This document shows, one piece after another, positions 1 through 4,131 of a DNA stretch of 5,100 nt (position 1 is its first letter; every line of letters starts with the position of its first letter). The notes beneath the pieces were generated by a model that was given only the letters and a program-made list of their open reading frames with translations, ran no database searches and was not told the origin of the DNA. The position numbers and the translations under genes were made by a program. Source of the DNA: Acidobacteriaceae bacterium (lineage in GTDB: Bacteria; Acidobacteriota; Terriglobia; Terriglobales; Acidobacteriaceae); the NCBI GenBank assembly GCA_003165095.1, contig PLSH01000383.1, positions 6,061-11,160 on the forward strand, in the 5' to 3' direction.

Positions 1-2
1 AC

Positions 3-677
3 GTGCTGGCCTTTTACTCGACCACGGTGGAGCAGGACCATGTCGAGTTTGCGATGCAAGCGATTCCGTTTTATCAGGCGATGGCCGCAAAGGACGACTT
101 CGAATTCAAGACCACGAAGAACTGGAATGACATGAATGCGGAGGTGCTCTCGCATTACCAGGTTGTGATGTGGCTGGATGACAGGCCGTCAACGCCGGCG
201 CAGCGGCTGGCGTTCCAGAACTATATGGAGCATGGTGGAGGGTGGCTGGGGTTCCATATTGCCGGCTATATGTCCGGCCGAAAGGAGTGGCCCTGGTTTG
301 CGGATTTTATTGGAACGGTGTTTTCCGGCAATAACTGGCCGCCGCTGCCTGCAAAGATCGATGTCGACGATCCGGACCATCCTGTGACGAAGGGGTTTCC
401 GGTGAGCTATACGTCGCCGGCAAACGAATGGTATAGCTGGAATCCCGATCCTCGACTGAGCTCCGGCATCAAGGTGCTGATGACTTTGGACCCTTCCAAC
501 TATCCAATTGGGTTTAAGAACACACGGACGCACGGAGATATTCCTGTGACCCGGACCAACACCAAGTACAGGATGCTTTATACGAATATGGGCCACGGCA
601 ACAAGATATTCGATAGCAAGCTGCAGAACAGCTTTTTTGAGAATGCTCTACTGTGGCTGGGAGGCCGAATGCAATAG
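3..677 (+). CDS. ThuA-like domain protein, 5' end cut by window edge
   Basis: This is a ThuA-like protein (glutamine-amidotransferase-like fold). ThuA of rhizobia acts in trehalose and related disaccharide catabolism, but the many ThuA-like paralogues of Acidobacteriota and Planctomycetes have no settled reaction. Family landmarks, numbered from the first visible codon, appear in order: a beta strand VLAFYST at 2-8, the GGGWLGFH turn at 78-85, FIGTVFSG at 102-109, DDPDHPVTKGF at 122-132, NEWYSW at 141-146, YRMLYTNMGHG at 189-199 and a closing FFENALLWLGG helix at 211-221. The DHPVT and MGHG histidines are the expected conserved positions. The first codon, GTG, is probably internal: it encodes the opening strand of the domain, and no start signal is visible within the window. 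The real start, and any signal peptide, therefore lie to the left. The gene ends at TAG and converges on the TIM-barrel gene. The family call is strong; the substrate is unknown. Confidence 0.85.
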   Translation: MLAFYSTTVEQDHVEFAMQAIPFYQAMAAKDDFEFKTTKNWNDMNAEVLSHYQVVMWLDDRPSTPAQRLAFQNYMEHGGGWLGFHIAGYMSGRKEWPWFADFIGTVFSGNNWPPLPAKIDVDDPDHPVTKGFPVSYTSPANEWYSWNPDPRLSSGIKVLMTLDPSNYPIGFKNTRTHGDIPVTRTNTKYRMLYTNMGHGNKIFDSKLQNSFFENALLWLGGRMQ

Positions 678-680
678 GCG

Positions 681-716
681 CCTGTTCGGGTTCCATGCGC
701 AGCCACGACGAACAGG
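681..716. terminator. Hairpin between convergent genes, possible bidirectional terminator
   Basis: A perfect 8-bp inverted repeat, CCTGTTCG (681-688) and CGAACAGG (709-716), begins 3 nt after the ThuA-like stop. Its loop can add a second helix, GGTT (689-692) with AGCC (701-704, one G-U pair), leaving a short bulge at 705-708. On the + strand the stem is followed only by GCTTTC, a weak U tract, and the minus strand also lacks a clear U tract. Position between two converging stops supports a terminator role; the missing U run argues against a classical intrinsic terminator. Confidence 0.4.
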
Positions 717-741
717 GCTTTCAAGGGGTCACGGGCCGCGG

Positions 742-1560
742 TTACGCCAGGCTCCTGGCATAGGCGATTTGCTTCACCATGTCGGGGTCGGTGTCACCTT
801 CCTTTTCGTACTCAACGGCGACCGGGCCTGTAAATTTCATTTGGCGGAGTTCACTCATGACCTGGGGGATGTGCCCGATACCCGTTCCCAGCAGAACATT
901 CTCCTCATCTCCCTTCGCCTTTATGTCCTTGAGGTGAACCATGCGAAGACGCGGCGCGAGCTTGAGAATTGCAGCGGCGGGATTGTAGCCGCATATGGCG
1001 AACTGCCCGGTGTCCGCGGTTGCCCCCATGGTTTTGGAGAGGCCGGAGATGGCGTTCCATACTTCGTCCGGGCTTTCGTAGGCGAACTTGATATGCGGGA
1101 AGTAGTGATTGTGCAGGCCGAAGGTGAGCCCTGCCTGTGTCAGCTTTACATCGATCCGGGGCAGGACGGGCGCGGGAGCATCGCCGGTGATGTTGCCGGA
1201 TCCCAGGATCGTTGCGAAGCGGATGGCGCGGTCGATGTCCTGATCGTTTTGTATGGGCCCCGAATAGTATGACCAGCAGCGGATTCCGGCGCGGTCGAGC
1301 TTTTCGCGTGTGGAATGGAACAGGTCTTCTTTTGGGTTGGTCAGCAGTATGTACTCGTCCTGCGATATCTCGATTTCGCGGATACGAAGGAGTTTCAACT
1401 GGACGATCATGTCGTCGAGGGAGATGCTGTGGTAACTGTAACTCCCGATCGCAATATCCAGTTTGCTGAAGGCAAAGAGCGGAGTTGCCGCACACATTAC
1501 GCCGCCGGCCGTAGCCAGCTTGAGAAAGCTGCGTCTTGTTTGCCCTGCAAGAGTCACCAT
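742..1560 (-). CDS. Tat-exported sugar phosphate isomerase/epimerase-like TIM barrel
   Basis: This 272-residue protein belongs to the xylose-isomerase-like TIM barrel (AP endonuclease 2) superfamily, whose members isomerise or epimerise sugars, keto-sugars or inositols using a divalent metal. The N terminus carries a near-ideal twin-arginine signal, TRRSFLKLA at 8-16, then a hydrophobic stretch and a likely cleavage site after LFA at 28-30, so the folded enzyme is probably exported. Candidate metal or active-site residues are E64 (EIEIS), H150-N-H152 (GLHNH), D183 (TADTGQ), H209 (MVHLKD) and E250 (VAVE). The HNH motif replaces the ENH seen in many relatives, a substitution I believe occurs elsewhere in the family. 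The ATG at 1558-1560 is chosen because it places the RR motif normally; a weak GGGGA lies about 9 nt upstream. The gene converges with the ThuA-like gene, and such proteins often co-occur in this kind of genome. Fold and export are confident; the substrate is not. Confidence 0.88.
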   Translation of the reverse strand: MVTLAGQTRRSFLKLATAGGVMCAATPLFAFSKLDIAIGSYSYHSISLDDMIVQLKLLRIREIEISQDEYILLTNPKEDLFHSTREKLDRAGIRCWSYYSGPIQNDQDIDRAIRFATILGSGNITGDAPAPVLPRIDVKLTQAGLTFGLHNHYFPHIKFAYESPDEVWNAISGLSKTMGATADTGQFAICGYNPAAAILKLAPRLRMVHLKDIKAKGDEENVLLGTGIGHIPQVMSELRQMKFTGPVAVEYEKEGDTDPDMVKQIAYARSLA

Positions 1561-1579
1561 AAGAGCACGTCCCCGAATG

Positions 1580-1596
1580 TTATTAATATTTAATTA
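1580..1596 (-). promoter_or_regulatory. AT-only block upstream of the TIM-barrel gene, possible promoter core
   Basis: Seventeen consecutive A/T bases lie 20-36 nt upstream of the minus-strand ATG in otherwise mixed-composition DNA. On the minus strand this holds TATTAA at 1583-1588, a partial -10 match. No good -35 sits at the right distance. This is the likeliest place for promoter melting, but boundaries and start site are not defined. Confidence 0.3.
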
Positions 1597-1680
1597 CAAA
1601 GTGGTGATCGAATTAAGTCCACCACACGCGACGGCATCTGTCAAGAAAAGCTTAGAAGCCGCTTAAAATTCGACGAAATC

Positions 1681-1690
1681 TGTTCGAACA
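1681..1690. promoter_or_regulatory. Perfect palindrome TGTTCGAACA, candidate operator
   Basis: TGTTCGAACA is fully self-complementary. Its first eight bases recur at 1750-1757 (TGTTCGAA), 69 nt downstream, the second copy overlapping the best candidate -35 of the BKACE gene. A dimeric helix-turn-helix regulator is the obvious kind of binder. No regulator gene is in the window and I cannot match the motif to a named family. Confidence 0.3.
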
Positions 1691-1732
1691 AACGGGATCG
1701 CCTCACTGTTTGTGTGGCATCACTGCGGGCGG

Positions 1733-1749
1733 TTTCGCTCTATTTCGCT
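1733..1749 (+). repeat. Tandem heptamer TTTCGCT, 10-nt period
   Basis: TTTCGCT occurs at 1733-1739 and again at 1743-1749, spaced by CTA, so the copies fall on the same face of the helix. They sit directly before the second TGTTCGAA copy. This could be a direct-repeat activator site, but two 7-mers are also possible by chance. Confidence 0.25.
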
Positions 1750-1778
1750 TGTTCGAAAATCGGAAACCTGTTTATCTT
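1749..1778 (+). promoter_or_regulatory. Weak sigma-70-like promoter candidate for the BKACE gene
   Basis: TTGTTC (1749-1754) and TATCTT (1773-1778) are separated by 18 nt and share only part of the TTGACA/TATAAT consensus. It is the best-spaced pair I found upstream of the plus-strand gene, and would give a leader of about 130 nt containing the inverted repeats at 1783-1838. The TGTTCGAA copy overlaps the -35, which would suit repression. The match is weak and unproven. Confidence 0.22.
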
Positions 1779-1782
1779 GAAG

Positions 1783-1838
1783 GTTCTGAGTTAGAAGGAG
1801 GGAGCCTATCTCACCCCGATCGACTCAGAACGGATCGG
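1783..1838 (+). promoter_or_regulatory. Structured leader: overlapping, mutually exclusive hairpins
   Basis: GTTCTGAGT (1783-1791) and ACTCAGAAC (1823-1831) are a perfect 9-bp inverted repeat, extended by one U-G pair (1792/1822). The enclosed loop holds a strong Shine-Dalgarno-like AGAAGGAGGG (1793-1802) that can fold on CTCACC (1810-1815) with one bulged A. A competing stem, CCGATC (1816-1821) with GATCGG (1833-1838), cannot form with the first because the arms interlock. CCGATC can alternatively reach a second GATCGG at 1895-1900, next to the BKACE ribosome binding site. The layout resembles an attenuator or riboswitch-type leader, but I recognise no known riboswitch class and see no U-run terminator. 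Confidence 0.3.
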
Positions 1839-1902
1839 TTCGTTACAGCGTTTGACGAGCCAGAATGCGGAACAGCCTGACATTTCCAATGCGGGATCGG
1901 AA

Positions 1903-1909
1903 AAGGGGA
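1903..1909 (+). promoter_or_regulatory. Ribosome binding site supporting a GTG start at 1914
   Basis: AAGGGGA lies four bases before GTG at 1914. This purine-rich element is the reason to prefer the GTG start over the in-frame ATG at 1986, which lacks a comparable site. A GATCGG copy at 1895-1900 sits immediately upstream and could expose or hide this site through pairing with CCGATC at 1816-1821. Confidence 0.5.
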
Positions 1910-1913
1910 AACT

Positions 1914-2894
1914 GTGCCACGAGAAAGTCACTTACAACCAAAGCAACTGCCGTCTTTTTTTAAATACACTGACAGCCAAGAGTTCATGGAAAGAGTTCGC
2001 ATCGGGATGCCTCCTGTCATTATTTGTGTAGCTTGCAATGGTGGCATTCAGGGAAGAGAAGCAAATGATGCGTTACCGGAAACAGCCGAGGAAATAGCCG
2101 ACTCGGTCGGAGCCGCATATGACTCGGGCGCGGCTATGGTCCACATTCATGCGCGCGATCCGAAAGATCTCACGAAAGGCGCGTGCGATGTTGAACCCTG
2201 GCGGGAAGTCCTGCGAAAAGTACGCGAGCGCTGCCCGGAGATCATCATCAACGCGACGACCGGGGGCAGCCCTAATTTGACGCTGGAAGAGCGGGCTTCC
2301 TCTCTAGACGCCGGTCCGGAAGTTGCATCGCTGAATTTGGCGCCCGATATGAGCAGGTATCAATTAAGGGAGCGCGCTGCGCCCTTGCCGAATCCGCGGC
2401 CGGCGCTGGAGATTGATGAATGCGTTCCGTACACTTATGGCCATATTCATGAGCTCGCCGCGAAGATGAAGCGGCGCCAAATCAAGCCTGAGTTGGAGAC
2501 GTATCATCCTGGCTGCGCATGGGTCGTGCGATACCTGATCGAAAACGATCTGCTGCAAAAGCCCTACTGGATCCAGACCGTGATGGGATACCAAACCGGA
2601 AGTTCCCCAACAGTCGATAATGTCCTGCAGCTATTGAGGGAACTTCCCGAGGAATCCCTATGGCTATGTTCGGCCGTTGGCCCATATCAACTCCCGCTGA
2701 CGACTCTCGCCACCCTGATGGGCGGCCATGTACGGGTTGGTCTCGAGGACAATGTCTACTACGCTCGTGGACAGAAAGCCAAGAGCAATGCCGAATTGGT
2801 CCAAAGGTCCGTACGCATCGCCCATGAATTGAACCGTCCAGTAGCGACTCCGGCGCAAGCCCGCTCGATGCTCGGCCTAACATTACATCGTTAA
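1914..2894 (+). CDS. Beta-keto acid cleavage enzyme (BKACE, DUF849 family)
   Basis: This 326-residue protein belongs to the BKACE family, typified by Kce, the 3-keto-5-aminohexanoate cleavage enzyme of lysine fermentation. These zinc TIM barrels condense a beta-keto acid with acetyl-CoA to give acetoacetate and a new acyl-CoA; substrates vary widely (for example dehydrocarnitine). Visible landmarks are VACNGG at 39-44, LPETAEEIA at 54-62, the zinc-ligand pair H77/H79 in VHIHARD, NATTGG at 113-118, PELETYHPG at 192-200, QTVMGYQTGS at 221-230, and GGHVRVGLEDN at 270-280, which supplies R274, zinc ligand E278 and D279. SNAELV at 291-296 and ATPAQARSMLGL at 311-322 close the protein. About 30 residues precede the usual family start; the GTG at 1914 is chosen for its ribosome binding site, with ATG 1986 as alternative. 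No key residue is missing. The exact substrate is not predictable, so the lysine-fermentation name should not be applied. The hydrolase follows in the same frame. Confidence 0.92.
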   Translation: MPRESHLQPKQLPSFFKYTDSQEFMERVRIGMPPVIICVACNGGIQGREANDALPETAEEIADSVGAAYDSGAAMVHIHARDPKDLTKGACDVEPWREVLRKVRERCPEIIINATTGGSPNLTLEERASSLDAGPEVASLNLAPDMSRYQLRERAAPLPNPRPALEIDECVPYTYGHIHELAAKMKRRQIKPELETYHPGCAWVVRYLIENDLLQKPYWIQTVMGYQTGSSPTVDNVLQLLRELPEESLWLCSAVGPYQLPLTTLATLMGGHVRVGLEDNVYYARGQKAKSNAELVQRSVRIAHELNRPVATPAQARSMLGLTLHR

Positions 2895-3152
2895 GTATTG
2901 ACATCAAGTTTTGACACTGTACGGCCGGGCATGATCGGAAACCCGATCGCGAGGTTTTGCCAGCGTTTGGAGCGATTCCCAGTCGACTTGCTGGAGCCGA
3001 TGGGCGGCCCGGCTGCCGGATGGGAACGTACAGGCCATGCAGCCTGCGGAAGACCTAAAGCCATAGATGAAACCACTTCTCGACAGTCCATCTTATGTGA
3101 TAGAAGGCTAACTGAGCACAAATATTTTTCCGCAGCCTGGATAACCCGACCT
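2895..3152 (+). other. 258-nt spacer, stop-free in the frame of both flanking genes
   Basis: After the BKACE TAA at 2892-2894 the same reading frame stays open through the whole spacer and into the hydrolase. Its translation shows no resemblance to any domain I recognise, and the possible TTG start at 2898 has no ribosome binding site. The spacer also holds two TTGACA hexamers (2898-2903, 2911-2916) and a 6-bp hairpin GATCGG/CCGATC (2933-2948) with an AAAC loop. Most likely it is non-coding leader for the hydrolase gene; a translated linker is the alternative. Confidence 0.45.
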
Positions 3153-3914
3153 ATGCCGAAACTCGAGGTGAATGGCTTTTCAATGTTTTACGAGACCAGC
3201 GGGTTAGGTCAACCCATCTTGTTTATACCGGGTGCGCTGGGGAGCGGAAGGATCGATTTCAAGGATCAGCTTCCATGGTTCAGCCAGACGTTCAGAGTGA
3301 TTGCTCCCGATGCGGGAGGTTACGGGGAATCCAGGCCTCCGGAGCGCGACTATCCTTTGGATTTCTATCAGCGGGATGCTGAGGATATGCTTGCCCTGAT
3401 GACCGCCCTGGGCCACGATGAATTTTCAATCGCCGGGTGGAGTGACGGAGCCAATATAGGCGTTCTCATGGCCGCCAAATGTCCCGAGCGGATTCACCGG
3501 CTCGTCATCTGGGGTGGAAATTCCTACCTCAGTGCGGAAGAGATCGTTGCTTTCCAAGCTGTGCGCTCGATAGCGTCGTGGTCGCAACGGGCAGCGGCTG
3601 CAATGCGGCAGATCTACGGGGATTCGCTCGATGGCCTGTGGGAACAGTACGTCGTGGGCCTGGAAGAGCTCTACAAAGCGGGTGGCGAAATTTATCGGTC
3701 TCAACTCAACCGGGTAAAATGCCCGACACTTATCTTGCATGGGGAGAAGGATCCCCTCGTCCCATCCTTTCATCCCAGAACGATCCATCAAGGCATTCAG
3801 GGATCGGTGCTTCATATTTTCCCGGAAGGCAAGCACAATATTCACGCAAAGTATGCGGCGGAATTCAATCAATGGACTTCGTCATTTGTTGCAAGCCAAT
3901 CGCCCCGATTGTGA
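3153..3914 (+). CDS. Alpha/beta hydrolase, BPHL / valacyclovir hydrolase-like
   Basis: From ATG 3153 this is a 253-residue alpha/beta hydrolase. It resembles animal BPHL (valacyclovirase), which hydrolyses alpha-amino-acid esters, along almost its full length. Features: oxyanion-side loop FIPGALGSG at 24-32, GGYGESRPPERD at 55-66, nucleophile elbow GWSDG at 95-99 (S97), VIWGGNSY at 118-125, acid D200 in HGEKDPLVP, and H228 in PEGKHNIH. D98 directly after the nucleophile matches the residue that binds the substrate amino group in human BPHL. No signal peptide is visible, so it is probably cytoplasmic. The start at 3153 is chosen because MPKLEVNGFSMFYE aligns with the family N terminus; an open frame runs back to 2898, but those 85 codons resemble nothing in the family. 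The ribosome binding site is weak. It follows the BKACE gene on the same strand and may be co-transcribed. The physiological substrate is unknown; other ester or lactone substrates are possible. Confidence 0.9.
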   Translation: MPKLEVNGFSMFYETSGLGQPILFIPGALGSGRIDFKDQLPWFSQTFRVIAPDAGGYGESRPPERDYPLDFYQRDAEDMLALMTALGHDEFSIAGWSDGANIGVLMAAKCPERIHRLVIWGGNSYLSAEEIVAFQAVRSIASWSQRAAAAMRQIYGDSLDGLWEQYVVGLEELYKAGGEIYRSQLNRVKCPTLILHGEKDPLVPSFHPRTIHQGIQGSVLHIFPEGKHNIHAKYAAEFNQWTSSFVASQSPRL

Positions 3915-3943
3915 GGAGCCGGGTTTTCCGCTGTATTTTCCAT

Positions 3944-3967
3944 CCAAATTCCCTGTTCCCAAATTCC
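3944..3967 (+). repeat. Short direct repeat CCAAATTCC
   Basis: CCAAATTCC occurs at 3944-3952 and 3959-3967 with a 15-nt period, just after the hydrolase stop. No function is suggested by the context, and it may be chance. Confidence 0.25.
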
Positions 3968-4007
3968 AGTGTCCAGGCCGTATGATTTGGCAATTGCGCC
4001 TGGGCCA

Positions 4008-4029
4008 GCGCGGGCGGGGACGCCCGCGC
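4008..4029. repeat. GC-rich hairpin, first module of a REP-like block
   Basis: GCGCGGGCG (4008-4016) and CGCCCGCGC (4021-4029) form a perfect 9-bp all-GC stem with a GGGA tetraloop. It lies between two converging genes, where it could stop or slow transcription from either side, although no U tract follows. Its right arm, GACGCCCGCGCGACA, is similar in layout to the GAGACCGGCGCTACA units downstream, suggesting they belong to one element. Confidence 0.55.
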
Positions 4030-4033
4030 GACA

Positions 4034-4051
4034 GCCGGTCTAGAGACCGGC
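4034..4051. repeat. Palindrome GCCGGTCT-AG-AGACCGGC
   Basis: Two perfect 8-base arms (4034-4041 and 4044-4051) flank AG, giving a 7-bp stem with a TAGA loop. It lies 4 nt after the preceding GC hairpin. The same ACCGGC arm reappears at 4071-4076, so GCCGGTC can pair with either copy. Palindrome plus neighbouring repeats is typical of REP-type intergenic elements. Confidence 0.5.
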
Positions 4052-4088
4052 GCTACATTGCGGTCAGGAGACCGGCACTACATTGCGG
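4043..4088 (+). repeat. Two 21-nt tandem units, 25-nt period
   Basis: Units at 4043-4063 and 4068-4088 both read GAGACCGGC, one variable purine, then CTACATTGCGG; the only difference is G4052 versus A4077. They are separated by TCAG. The first unit overlaps the right arm of the palindrome at 4034-4051. I regard 4008-4088 as one compound intergenic repeat, probably dispersed in the genome; that last point is inference. Confidence 0.6.
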
Positions 4089-4131
4089 CGATACCACGAT
4101 CATTCGGTCACGGAGTTAGAACCGGCCCGAT

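Larger units (their letters stand above)
1561..1913. other. Divergent intergenic region with regulatory motifs, no gene
   Basis: This 353-nt region separates two divergent genes. I find no convincing coding sequence in it; the short open frames match no family I know. It holds an AT-only block next to the TIM-barrel gene (1580-1596), a perfect 10-bp palindrome (1681-1690), a short tandem motif (1733-1749), a partial second copy of the palindrome (1750-1757), several overlapping inverted repeats (1765-1861) and the BKACE ribosome binding site. The sequence GATCGG or a close relative recurs at 1694-1700 (GGGATCG), 1833-1838 and 1895-1900. The density of symmetric motifs suggests regulated, possibly divergent, transcription. 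Confidence 0.6.

Noticed and set aside
3..5. GTG at the left edge as the start of the ThuA-like gene
   Set aside because: It falls within the first beta strand of the domain at the very window edge, so the gene most likely begins outside.
637..1272. 211-codon open frame on the + strand
   Set aside because: It lies antisense to the TIM-barrel gene, whose Tat signal and family motifs are clear. The translation has no recognisable domain.
905..1495. 196-codon minus-strand open frame overlapping the TIM-barrel gene
   Set aside because: It is an out-of-frame reading of the same strand, rich in Arg and Pro as expected of a shifted frame in GC-rich DNA.
1639..1644. Perfect TTGACA on the minus strand upstream of the TIM-barrel gene
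   Set aside because: At 17 nt downstream the sequence is TGGACT, a poor -10, and the AT-rich block lies too far away.
2898..2916. Two TTGACA hexamers after the BKACE stop, looking like -35 boxes
   Set aside because: No TATAAT-like sequence lies 16-18 nt downstream of either copy, so I do not call a promoter.
3426..3872. 148-codon minus-strand open frame inside the hydrolase gene
   Set aside because: It is antisense to a strongly supported gene and has no domain match that I can recognise.
4043..4088. Tandem repeat as a possible CRISPR array
   Set aside because: There are only two copies, the gap between them is 4 nt rather than a spacer of about 30, and no cas gene is nearby.
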